Positions 1-8,047 of a stretch of DNA of 64,000 nucleotides are shown piece by piece; within the stretch, counting starts at the first letter, position 1; every line of letters starts with the position of its first letter. Source of the DNA: Demequina sediminicola (GTDB lineage Bacteria; Actinomycetota; Actinomycetes; Actinomycetales; Demequinaceae). Location of the stretch: assembly GCF_000975055.1 (NCBI RefSeq), contig NZ_BBRB01000001.1, positions 310,001-374,000 on the forward strand, in the 5' to 3' direction. The translations under genes were made by a program, and so were the position numbers. The notes under the pieces are model-generated. The model worked only from the letters and a program-made list of their open reading frames with translations. It was not told where the DNA came from and made no database searches.

Positions 1-927
1 GTGAGGGACCTTTCCCCACGCACTTTGCTCGTCGATGTGCCCCTCACCGGTGAACACCACATCAGCATCCGCCCACACGTGTGCGCCGGCATTCTCAAGG
101 ACCCATTCGGATCCGCTCGTGAGGTGCCCACTAAGGGCAAGCACTGCCGCCCCAAGTCCGCCGGCCGCACCTGCCCCCGGGGTCTCCCCCACTCCCGCGG
201 GGAGGGCCGCTTCCCATACCGCCATCGCGGCCTCGAGCTGCTCAACCATCGCGGCCTGTGCGCCCTTTTGTGGCCCGAACATCCGCGCAGCTCCCGCAGG
301 GCCACGCAACGGCGCACGCACGTCGGTCAGCCCCTGAACGGTGACCCCGCCCAGGTCAGGCAGCTCAACCGACGCGGCATTTCTGAGCAACGGATTTCCG
401 TCAGCCGGATCGATAGCGTGACCGTCAGCATCGCGCACCAGGCCACCCAGGCCCGCCAGCATGCCGGTGCCACCGTCGGTGGTGCCGGTGCCACCGAGCC
501 CGACCATGACAGTTCGGGGCGCGTGCTCCTTAATCACCGCGCGCATCAGCTGGCCCAACGGCAGGGATGTCGCGATCTCGGGGCTCGTTGGGTCGACGAC
601 GCCGTGCTCATCGTGGGCAAGGAGTGGCAGCCCGAGGACGGAGGCTGACTCCACGATCACGGTCTCGCCCCACAGGACATAGGGAATGTCACGCAGGGCT
701 CCGCGCATGTCGCGCACGGCACAGGTCAACGTCTGCACACCGGGGACGCTCGCGAGCGCAGCAACGGTCCCCTCTCCACCATCGGCCACGTCAAGCACCG
801 TGACGTCAGCATCTGCGCGGGCCGCCAGGACACCTCGTGCGACGGCGTTGCCTGCCTCAGTGCTGGTGACGGAACCCTTGAAGGAGTCCATGGCCACGAC
901 GACCCGCATCGGCTGCTTGTGCATCAT
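1..927 (-). CDS. Glycerate kinase, 3' end cut by window edge
   Basis: Phosphorylates D-glycerate with ATP to a phosphoglycerate that enters lower glycolysis. The reading frame opens with MMHKQPMRVVVAMDSFKGS, the typical N-terminus of the GarK/GlxK family, and contains GLGGTGTTDGGTGM, GAGAAGGLGAA and TGEGHIDEQS blocks, all characteristic of the family. 309 residues are visible; family members are about 370-380, so roughly the last 60-70 are outside the window. The ATG at 927 overlaps the TGA of the upstream phosphorylase by one base (TGATG), and GGAAGGG in the end of that gene serves as ribosome-binding site, so the two are translationally coupled. The coupling suggests that the kinase uses the glycerate released by the phosphorylase. 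The family assignment is firm; the product regiochemistry (2- or 3-phosphoglycerate) is not shown by the sequence. Confidence 0.9.
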   Translation of the reverse strand, partial: MMHKQPMRVVVAMDSFKGSVTSTEAGNAVARGVLAARADADVTVLDVADGGEGTVAALASVPGVQTLTCAVRDMRGALRDIPYVLWGETVIVESASVLGLPLLAHDEHGVVDPTSPEIATSLPLGQLMRAVIKEHAPRTVMVGLGGTGTTDGGTGMLAGLGGLVRDADGHAIDPADGNPLLRNAASVELPDLGGVTVQGLTDVRAPLRGPAGAARMFGPQKGAQAAMVEQLEAAMAVWEAALPAGVGETPGAGAAGGLGAAVLALSGHLTSGSEWVLENAGAHVWADADVVFTGEGHIDEQSAWGKVPH

Positions 928-2645
928 CACCCTTCCTTGAGCCACACCACACCATCGGGTTGCAGATCGATCGACCCGACGGAGTCGCCCGTCAGTACAT
1001 CGATGCGGTCGCGGCCTTCAATGCGTGCGGGTGTGCGTGACACGTTCACGACGACCGTCACCGCCTCGGCACCGGAGCCGCGCCGGATTGCGTAAACCTG
1101 GCTTCCCCAGTCAAGCACCTCTTGAGGCGACGTGGGAGCGAACGCCGCGTGGCGCCGGCGCACGGTCAGCATGTGAGAGAGCGCCTCAAACACGCCCCGC
1201 CGGCGAGCGTCGTGCTCAAGGCCTGACACGAGGGCGTCGGCATCGAGCTTCTCGCGGTTGATGCGCCGGTTGACCCCCGATTCCACCATTCCCGCAATGT
1301 CCGCGCGGGAACCGAACAGAGAGTGGACGTAGATCGCAGGAACTCCGATCTGGGCGAGCAGAATCGCATGTGCCGCGCGCGCACGGCTGGCAACCACAGC
1401 ATCGTCCTGGCGTTCGTTGTCATCCACCAGAGCGTCGAGGTAATTCACGTTGAGCTCGTAGACACTCTGGGAGCCGTCCGGCTCCGCCGCGTACGACGCC
1501 CGGCCACCGCTGCTGTGTGCACGGTCCGCGAGCGCTTCCTGCTCTTCGGCCGTCAGGATTCCGCGTGAGGGTCGCATCCCCACGCCGTCGTGGCTTGCCA
1601 GGAAGTTGAACCAGGTGGCGTGCTCGCCCAGGTCTTCCAGATGGCGTGACCATTCGCTCAGACGGCTCGCGGAGCCTGACAGGAAGGAGTGGAGCACAAG
1701 CGGCGGCAAGGCGAATTGGTAGACCATGTGCGCCTCATCGGTAAGGTCCCCGAAGTACGAGATGTTGTCCGGGTGCGGCACATTCGTTTCCGTGAGGAGT
1801 TTCACTCCCGGTGCTACGTGATCGAGGATCGCTCGCCATATCTTGACGATGGCGTGGGTGCCGGGCAGGTGGATGCAGGATGTTCCGGATTCCTTCCATA
1901 GGTATCCGATGGCGTCGAGCCGGATGGTGGTGGCTCCTTGTGCGACGTAGGCAAGCAGAACGTCGGTGAGCGCTTCAAGCGTCGCGGGATTGGCGGCGTT
2001 GACGTCAACCTGGTCTCGCCCAAAGGTGCTCCACGCGCGGACGATGGAGCCATCAGGACGCTCATAGCGGTGAGTCAAGGGGCTCGTCCGGGGCCGCACC
2101 ACCTGGCTGGTGTCGAAATCGTCAGCGGGCGTGACAAAGAAGTCGGCGTATTCGGGGTCGCGCTCAAGCCAGCCGCGGAACCAGCCGGCCTCCGATGACA
2201 TGTGATTGGCAACAAAGTCCAGGGCAATTCCGCGATTCTGGGCGAGGGCAGTGACGTCATCCCAGTCTCCGAGCGCCGGGTCAACCTGGTGGTAGTCCGT
2301 CACTGCGAAGCCGTCATCGGAGGTCCACGGGAAGATCGGCAGCAGGTGGACATCGGAGATCAACGGGCCGACGGTGGCGTCTAGCGTGTGGCGCAGGGTC
2401 GCCAGGGGTGCCTGGTCCGGGCGCCGTATGGAGTCGCCGTAGGTGATGAGGTAGGCCGTGCGTTCCGTCATGGACGCCGATGCCGGGGCTCCGCCCTGGG
2501 CGACAAACCGGGCTGTCGCTGCGAGCAGGCGCTCACGGATGTTGGCCGCTTGCGCAGTGTCGTCGGTGAGGACCGCGATGAGTGGCTCGAGGTTCTTGGA
2601 GAGATCGCCATTGATCGTAGGCACGGAAGTCATCCTTTGCTTCAT
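927..2645 (-). CDS. GH13 subfamily 18 sugar phosphorylase, probably glucosylglycerate phosphorylase
   Basis: A 572-residue cytosolic GH13 enzyme. Visible catalytic features are the nucleophile Asp in TIRLDAIGYLW (about residue 244), the acid/base Glu in LLTETNVPH (about 286) and the transition-state Asp in SHDGVGMRP (about 353). The DVHLLPIFPWTSDDGF block and the GVNRRINREKL segment are typical of GH13_18 phosphorylases. Sucrose phosphorylases are usually near 490-505 residues, while glucosylglycerate phosphorylases such as E. coli YcjM are near 555-570, so length favours the latter. The one-base overlap with glycerate kinase supports the same substrate: phosphorolysis would give alpha-glucose-1-phosphate and glycerate. 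Sucrose, sucrose-6-phosphate or glucosylglycerol phosphorylase remain possible. An alternative ATG lies at 2633; neither start has a strong ribosome-binding site. Confidence 0.85.
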   Translation of the reverse strand: MKQRMTSVPTINGDLSKNLEPLIAVLTDDTAQAANIRERLLAATARFVAQGGAPASASMTERTAYLITYGDSIRRPDQAPLATLRHTLDATVGPLISDVHLLPIFPWTSDDGFAVTDYHQVDPALGDWDDVTALAQNRGIALDFVANHMSSEAGWFRGWLERDPEYADFFVTPADDFDTSQVVRPRTSPLTHRYERPDGSIVRAWSTFGRDQVDVNAANPATLEALTDVLLAYVAQGATTIRLDAIGYLWKESGTSCIHLPGTHAIVKIWRAILDHVAPGVKLLTETNVPHPDNISYFGDLTDEAHMVYQFALPPLVLHSFLSGSASRLSEWSRHLEDLGEHATWFNFLASHDGVGMRPSRGILTAEEQEALADRAHSSGGRASYAAEPDGSQSVYELNVNYLDALVDDNERQDDAVVASRARAAHAILLAQIGVPAIYVHSLFGSRADIAGMVESGVNRRINREKLDADALVSGLEHDARRRGVFEALSHMLTVRRRHAAFAPTSPQEVLDWGSQVYAIRRGSGAEAVTVVVNVSRTPARIEGRDRIDVLTGDSVGSIDLQPDGVVWLKEG

Positions 2646-2674
2646 GTCATGAGTGGTGACGTGAGAGTCACGCT

Positions 2675-2716
2675 TTAGTAACAGTGTTGCACACCTTTTG
2701 TCTAACTGTTATACAT
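2675..2716. promoter_or_regulatory. Divergent promoter pair with inverted-repeat operator
   Basis: The gap between the phosphorylase and the binding-protein gene holds a perfect inverted repeat, TAACAGT (2679-2685) and ACTGTTA (2705-2711). A plus-strand promoter fits as TTGCAC (2687-2692), 17 bp, TATACA (2710-2715). A minus-strand promoter fits as TAGACA (2704-2699), 18 bp, TACTAA (2680-2675). The arms overlap both promoter candidates, so one bound repressor could silence both directions. The likely ligand is the ROK protein at 5973-7130 in the same locus. The repeat is seen directly; promoter and repressor assignments are inference. Confidence 0.5.
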
Positions 2717-2771
2717 ATCTCATGGCGCAGGTGCCAAGCCTCCGCCACCCACCAAAGTGAGGAAGCGAAAG

Positions 2772-4163
2772 ATGTCAACGAAGACACCCACCCGAATTCG
2801 TACGGTGGCCGTCGCCGGAGCCGCAGCACTGACGCTCGCGGCCTGCGGCAGCGGCGGAACCGTCAACGACGCCTCAGACGGCCTCCTGATGTGGACCCTC
2901 GAAGTCCAGCCAGACCGTCTCGAGACGCAACAATCAATCCTCGACAACTTCACCGAAGCGTCGGGCATCGACGTGGAACTCGTCCCCGTCGAGCAGGATC
3001 AACTCGCTCAGCTCATGGCCTCCGCGGCACTGTCGAGCGAAATGCCCGACGTCGTGGGCGGCACCACCTTGGGCCTCGTCCGGTCCTTCGACACGGAGGG
3101 TTACCTGAACCCCGACATCGCAGCGGACGTCGTTGAATCCCTCGGCGCCGACACCTTCACCGAGGCATCACTAGCACTCACCCAGGACGGCGATACCCAG
3201 TTGAGCGTCCCGGCCGATGCTTGGGCTCAGATTCTGGTCTACCGCACCGACCTCTTCGAGGAAGCAGGCCTCGAACCGCCAACGTCCTACGACGCCGTGA
3301 TGGCAGCCGCACAGGAACTCACCTCCGGCGACCAGTTCGGAATCACGCTCGCTACCGATCCCTCAGGAACGTTTACCCAAGAGACCTTCGAGTCACTGGC
3401 ACTGGGCAACAGTTGCGAACTCGTCGACGATGAGGGGGCGGTCACGCTCGACTCCGCCGCGTGCACCACGACCACGAGCCTCTACACCGACCTCGGCACT
3501 GACTACTCCCCCGCCGGAACCCAGACGGTCGAGTCGACCCGCGCATCGTACTTCTCCGGACAGTCCGCGATGATCCTGTGGTCGACCTTCCTCCTGGACG
3601 AGCTCGCTGGACTGCGCGACGACGCCGCACCAAGCTGCGACGAATGCACCACCAGCACGTGGCTCGCAGAGAACTCCGGCATCGTCCCCATGGTGTCCGG
3701 CCCCGACGCCACCGACGGTGGTGGCGCATTCGGTGAGATGACCTCCTTCGTGGCTTCCTCGGATGCCTCCCCTGAAGAGTCAACGCAACTCATCGAATAC
3801 CTCATGACCGACGGCTACGTGGACTGGATGTCCATGGCGCCCGAGGGCAAGATGCCGGTCCGTCACGGTGACACCGCAGGGTCCACCGAATACCTCGACG
3901 CATGGAGCGAGCTCGAAGCCGGCGTCGACACCAAGATGCCGCTCGGCGAGATCTACTCAGAAGAGACCATCGCCTCGCTGCTCGATGTGACCGAAAGCAT
4001 CTCCCGCTGGGCACTCACCGAAGGACAGGGCTCGATCATCGGCCCCCTGAACGCCGAACTGCCCATCTCGAAGGCCATCGCTGAATCCACGTCAGGATCC
4101 ATCGACGCGGCAACCGCACAGGCCGACATGGTCGACGCTGTCACGGAAATCGCTGACAACTGA
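2772..4163 (+). CDS. Carbohydrate ABC transporter solute-binding lipoprotein
   Basis: A family 1 extracellular sugar-binding protein of 463 residues. The N-terminus has a positively charged stretch, a hydrophobic segment and the lipobox LAAC, with Cys25 as the lipid-attachment site, so it is tethered outside the membrane. The ATG at 2772 is chosen over the GTG at 2757 because GAGGAAG sits six bases upstream of it. Two permease genes follow with a 2-bp gap, making a binding protein-permease-permease operon. No ATPase gene is present; in actinomycetes such systems commonly share an MsiK-type ATPase. The opposite-strand phosphorylase and kinase suggest the ligand is a small glucoside, possibly glucosylglycerate. 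Confidence 0.9.
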   Translation: MSTKTPTRIRTVAVAGAAALTLAACGSGGTVNDASDGLLMWTLEVQPDRLETQQSILDNFTEASGIDVELVPVEQDQLAQLMASAALSSEMPDVVGGTTLGLVRSFDTEGYLNPDIAADVVESLGADTFTEASLALTQDGDTQLSVPADAWAQILVYRTDLFEEAGLEPPTSYDAVMAAAQELTSGDQFGITLATDPSGTFTQETFESLALGNSCELVDDEGAVTLDSAACTTTTSLYTDLGTDYSPAGTQTVESTRASYFSGQSAMILWSTFLLDELAGLRDDAAPSCDECTTSTWLAENSGIVPMVSGPDATDGGGAFGEMTSFVASSDASPEESTQLIEYLMTDGYVDWMSMAPEGKMPVRHGDTAGSTEYLDAWSELEAGVDTKMPLGEIYSEETIASLLDVTESISRWALTEGQGSIIGPLNAELPISKAIAESTSGSIDAATAQADMVDAVTEIADN

Positions 4164-4165
4164 TC

Positions 4166-5104
4166 ATGACCACCACAGTCGACACTCGTCCGGCGGGGGC
4201 CCGTCGCTCCCGCCGGACCGAGTCCGAACGCCGGGACAATCGAGCCGGTTGGAGCATGGTCGGGCCACTCGTTGCCATCGTCACGATGGTCATCGTTATC
4301 CCGATCCTGTGGACCTTCATCCTGTCCTTTCAGGACGCGCGCTACTCCGACGTTGCACGCAACGGGCTCGCCAACCCCTTCACGCTCGACAACTACATTG
4401 ACACCCTCACCTCGTCCGGGTTCTGGGAGTCAATCTGGGTCACCGTCGTGTACACCGTGTGCACAACCATCGGATCGATCGCCCTGGGGTACATCGCGGC
4501 CCTCGCCATGCGAGACCGCTTCCGTGGCCGTGGAATTATGCGGGCCGCGTTCCTGCTCCCGTATGTGGCACCCGTCGTCGCCACTGCCTACGTATGGAAG
4601 ACGATGCTCAACCCCCAGTACGGCGTGATCAACGCCATGGGCGTCGAGTACCTCGGTTGGGACCAAGGCATCGACTTCCTCGGTCGCGAGCCCTACGCCC
4701 TCGCGACGGTCATTGTCTACGAGATCTGGCGTTACTTCCCATTCGCGTTCATCTTCTTCGCGGCAGCCCTCACCGGACTCAGCCGTGACGTCGAAGAAGC
4801 GGCGCTCGTCGATGGTGCGACCCCGTGGCAAAAGTTCTGGCACGTCATCACCCCGCAGATGATGCCGGTCATCGTGCTACTCACACTGCTGCGCATGGTC
4901 ATGACCTTCAACAAGTTCGACGACATCTACCTGCTCACCGGAGGTGCCGCAGGGACCGAAGTGGCGGCCGTCCGGGTCTATGACCAACTCACCGGTTCCT
5001 CGGACATCGGTGCAGCATCAGCCAACTCCGTCATCCTCGCCATCATTCTCGCCATCGGCCTGGGTGCATACATGAAGATCACCAAGAGGATGAGCGCATC
5101 ATGA
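4166..5104 (+). CDS. Sugar ABC transporter permease (first, MalF-type)
   Basis: A 312-residue inner-membrane permease with about six transmembrane segments after a charged cytosolic N-terminus (RRSRRTESERRDNRAG). The EAA loop that contacts the ATPase is visible as EEAALVDGATPWQKFWHVI. The gene begins 2 bp after the stop of the binding-protein gene and its TGA overlaps the ATG of the second permease, so all three are co-translated. Substrate is inferred only from the neighbouring phosphorylase locus. Confidence 0.92.
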   Translation: MTTTVDTRPAGARRSRRTESERRDNRAGWSMVGPLVAIVTMVIVIPILWTFILSFQDARYSDVARNGLANPFTLDNYIDTLTSSGFWESIWVTVVYTVCTTIGSIALGYIAALAMRDRFRGRGIMRAAFLLPYVAPVVATAYVWKTMLNPQYGVINAMGVEYLGWDQGIDFLGREPYALATVIVYEIWRYFPFAFIFFAAALTGLSRDVEEAALVDGATPWQKFWHVITPQMMPVIVLLTLLRMVMTFNKFDDIYLLTGGAAGTEVAAVRVYDQLTGSSDIGAASANSVILAIILAIGLGAYMKITKRMSAS

Positions 5105-5967
5105 CCATGATCTCGTTTCAGACCACCCTGTTCCGGGTCCTCAAATGGGTCTTCCTGGCACTGCTGGCCCTCACCGTCATCTTCCCGTTCTATTACATGG
5201 TCGTGATGAGTTTTGTGCCCATCCAGGACCTGCTGCGGGAACCCCTGACACTCGTACCCGAGATTCAGCAACTCACCGTGGAGACGTACCGCCAGGTTGT
5301 TGCCCCAGAGAGCGAAGGCGGCTTTGGCTTCGCCCGCTTCATGCGCAACTCCGCAGTCGTCGCCACGGCAGCCACCCTGCTCACCATGGTGCTGGCCATC
5401 CCCGCGTCCTACGCCATGACCCGTATGCGCTTCGCGGGAAGCAAGAAGATCGGCGCGCTGTTCATCGCCGTCTACATGTTCCCGCAGATCATCATCGCTG
5501 TGCCCGTGTTTGTCGGATTCCAGATCCTCGGACTGGGCACATCATTGGTGGGCCTCACCATCGCGTACATCGCGCTCACAGTGCCCGTCTCGGTGCACAT
5601 GCTGCGCTCATATCTGCGAGGCATCCCCGAGTCGATCGACGAGGCCGCCATGATTGACGGCGCCACCCGCTGGCAAATCATGCGCAAGATTACGGTGCCG
5701 CTGGCGATGCCCACCATCATCTCCACCGCCCTGTACTCGTTCATGATTGCGTGGAACGAGTTCCTCTTTGCACTGCTATTCCTGTCCGCAAAGCCCGAAC
5801 TGTGGACCGTGTCACTGGGTCTGACACGCCTGGCAGATGGACAGGAAGTGTCGCGCACAATTCTGATGGCCGGTAGCGTTCTCATCACAGCGCCGATCAT
5901 CCTGTTGTACGGACTCGTCGAACGCTGGCTGACCGAAGGCCTGACGGCGGGCGCGGAGAAGGGATAA
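5101..5967 (+). CDS. Sugar ABC transporter permease (second, MalG-type)
   Basis: A 288-residue permease with an N-terminal membrane segment (VFLALLALTVIFPFYYMVVM), further membrane spans and the EAA loop DEAAMIDGATRWQIMRKI. It overlaps the first permease gene by 4 bp (ATGA). It is MalG-like in size and would form the heterodimeric channel with the preceding gene product. The ROK regulator starts 5 bp after its stop, so the whole set reads as one operon. Confidence 0.92.
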   Translation: MTMISFQTTLFRVLKWVFLALLALTVIFPFYYMVVMSFVPIQDLLREPLTLVPEIQQLTVETYRQVVAPESEGGFGFARFMRNSAVVATAATLLTMVLAIPASYAMTRMRFAGSKKIGALFIAVYMFPQIIIAVPVFVGFQILGLGTSLVGLTIAYIALTVPVSVHMLRSYLRGIPESIDEAAMIDGATRWQIMRKITVPLAMPTIISTALYSFMIAWNEFLFALLFLSAKPELWTVSLGLTRLADGQEVSRTILMAGSVLITAPIILLYGLVERWLTEGLTAGAEKG

Positions 5968-5972
5968 CTGGC

Positions 5973-7130
5973 GTGAAGCAAGGACCAGGCGACCTTCTGC
6001 ACCTGATTCGCACAGGTGAAGCCACCACTCGCGGTGAGCTTCAAGCAGCGACTGGTTTGTCCCGGGTCACTGTAGCTAAACGGCTGGATGCTCTGGCCGA
6101 CGCCGGCATCATCAGCGAGGCGGGCACCGGTTCAGCGACCGGTGGCCGCCGCGCTGGCACCTTCTCCTTCGCCCCGGCGGGCATCGTCATGGTTGCCGCA
6201 CTCGACGCCGTCGGTGGCACCACCGCCGCTGTCGACTGCCACGGGACCGTGGTGATGCGCGGGAACATCAACACCTCTGTCGCACAAGGCCCCGAGGCCA
6301 CGCTTGACGCCGTCGTTGAGGCGCTCAGGGCGCTTGCAGCCGAGGCGGAATTCGCCTGGACAACCGTGGTGGCCATCGCCATCTCAGTCCCCGGCCCCAC
6401 GGACCCCACCGACCACCGCCTCAACGATCCGCCCATCATGCCCGGATGGTCGGGCTGGCCCATCATCGAATACGTCGGCGAAACCACCGGAGTTCCGGTG
6501 TACGTCGAGAACGATGCCGACGCGATGGCCTACGGAGAGGCCTTCGCTCACGGCACTCCCCCACGATCACTCGTGCTGGTGAAGGTCTCGGACTACATCG
6601 GTGCGGGTCTGGTGCTCGATCAACGAATCTTCCGCGGGGAGGATGGCAGCGCGGGAGACATCGGCCATATCCATGTGGGCGGCACTCGCACCTGCCGCTG
6701 TGGCCGGACGGGATGCCTTGCTGCCGAGGCATCGGGGGCTGCCATCGCCAAGGAAATGGCCGAGTCGGGATACGCCATCTCGCGCCCTGAGGCGATCGTG
6801 AATCTCGCGGCAGAGGGCGACACTCGCGTCACGCAGGAGTTGCGCCGCGCGGGCGAACTCATCGGGACTGTCGTGTCCTCGATGGTCAGCATGCTCAACC
6901 CGGCCACCCTTGTCATCGCGGGCCCGCTCGCGAGCCCTGACCTCATCGCGACCATTCGCTCCACGGTGTACGCACAGTCCCTCCCTCGCGCTACCCGTCA
7001 CCTGACGATCCGTCCGTCTGAACTCGGGGACGATGCGGGAGTCGTGGGACTGGCCACGGTCGCAGTCAATGACTTTTACTCGGCGGAGTCCGTCAATCTC
7101 CGTCTCGACACCGAAACCGCGCCTGCGTAG
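5973..7130 (+). CDS. ROK-family transcriptional regulator of the phosphorylase/ABC locus
   Basis: A 385-residue ROK repressor-type protein. Residues about 15-45 form a winged helix-turn-helix (TRGELQAATGLSRVTVAKRL), followed by a sugar-kinase-like domain with the zinc motif CRCGRTGCL preceded by GDIGHIHVGG. The GTG at 5973 is preceded by GAGAAGGGA. It is the last gene of the plus-strand operon and very likely controls the divergent promoter near 2679-2711, with release on binding the imported sugar or a metabolite. Its stop abuts, without a gap, the stop of the convergent PHP gene. Confidence 0.88.
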   Translation: MKQGPGDLLHLIRTGEATTRGELQAATGLSRVTVAKRLDALADAGIISEAGTGSATGGRRAGTFSFAPAGIVMVAALDAVGGTTAAVDCHGTVVMRGNINTSVAQGPEATLDAVVEALRALAAEAEFAWTTVVAIAISVPGPTDPTDHRLNDPPIMPGWSGWPIIEYVGETTGVPVYVENDADAMAYGEAFAHGTPPRSLVLVKVSDYIGAGLVLDQRIFRGEDGSAGDIGHIHVGGTRTCRCGRTGCLAAEASGAAIAKEMAESGYAISRPEAIVNLAAEGDTRVTQELRRAGELIGTVVSSMVSMLNPATLVIAGPLASPDLIATIRSTVYAQSLPRATRHLTIRPSELGDDAGVVGLATVAVNDFYSAESVNLRLDTETAPA

Positions 7131-7955
7131 TTAGCCGCGTGCCGCTTCGAGCCGCGCGAACTCCGCGGGTTCGGTGAGGTTCTCGCCGAGCACATTGGGC
7201 TTACCCGTGCCGTGGTAGTCCGAACTACCCGTCGGGACTAACACCAAGCGCGTCGCCAACTCGCGGAGCCGCCCCCGCTGCTCAGCAGTGTGGTCGCGGT
7301 GGTCGACCTCGATGCCCACCAACCCGGCATCACGCGCGCGCTCAATGACGCGGTCTGACAATTCAGCACCAGACCGCCCGGCATACGGGTGCGCAAGAAC
7401 CGGGACACCACCGGCGGCACGCATTGTGGTCACCGCCGCGGTCAGCTCGGGCGCATAGTGGGGAACGTAGTACGCGGATCCGGGGCGCAAGAGTTCGGTG
7501 AAGGCCGCAGAACGATCGGGCACCACTCCTGCCGCAACAAGAGCATCGGCCACGTGGGGCCGGCCAAAGGTCTGAGCCCCGCCCGCCTGCTCCACCACGC
7601 TCTCCCAAGTAATGGGGTAGTCCCGTGCGAGGAGTTCAACAATGGCCTGCGTCCGGCCCACTCGAGCGTCACGCGTTTTCTCGACCATGGCGACTACACC
7701 CGGATCGACGCGGCGGTGCCAGTAACTCAGCAGATGCACCGACGTGCCACGCACCCGGGTCGAGACTTCCATGCCCGGAATGAACTGCAGCCCGAACGCT
7801 TCGGCGGCGGCAGAAGCCTCATCCCACCCTGCCATCGAATCGTGGTCACACAATGCGACCACGTCCAGGCCAGCCTCGACGGCGCTGGCCATCACCTCAC
7901 GCGGCGCTTGGGTGCCGTCAGAAACTGACGAGTGGGTGTGGAGGTCGATGCGCAT
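7131..7955 (-). CDS. PHP-domain metal-dependent phosphoesterase (TrpH/YciV-like)
   Basis: A 274-residue PHP protein. Metal-binding motifs are in order: DLHTHSSVSDG at the N-terminus, LCDHDS near residue 38, PGMEVS near 61, LAHPYAG in the last third and GSSDYHG near the C-terminus. Characterised relatives hydrolyse 3',5'-bisphosphonucleotides or trim short RNA (RNase AM). Nothing in the sequence settles the substrate. It is transcribed alone and ends against the ROK gene. Confidence 0.85.
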   Translation of the reverse strand: MRIDLHTHSSVSDGTQAPREVMASAVEAGLDVVALCDHDSMAGWDEASAAAEAFGLQFIPGMEVSTRVRGTSVHLLSYWHRRVDPGVVAMVEKTRDARVGRTQAIVELLARDYPITWESVVEQAGGAQTFGRPHVADALVAAGVVPDRSAAFTELLRPGSAYYVPHYAPELTAAVTTMRAAGGVPVLAHPYAGRSGAELSDRVIERARDAGLVGIEVDHRDHTAEQRGRLRELATRLVLVPTGSSDYHGTGKPNVLGENLTEPAEFARLEAARG

Positions 7956-7990
7956 CGTTTCAGCCTAGTCTGCGGGATCTCCAGACATGA

Positions 7991-8033
7991 CGATGCCCTG
8001 GTCACCTGCGTAGCGCAGGTGACCAGGGCATCG
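7991..8033 (-). terminator. Hairpin terminator after the LAETG surface-protein gene
   Basis: A perfect 20-bp inverted repeat (7991-8010 with 8014-8033) around a TAG loop. It lies 14 bp beyond the stop of the minus-strand surface-protein gene and just upstream of the PHP gene. There is no clear T-tract, as is common for actinobacterial hairpin terminators. Confidence 0.75.
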
Positions 8034-8047
8034 GCGTTCAGCGGTCT

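Noticed and set aside
1-940. Plus-strand open frames at the left edge
   Set aside because: The minus strand encodes glycerate kinase motifs throughout, and the plus frames have no recognisable domain.
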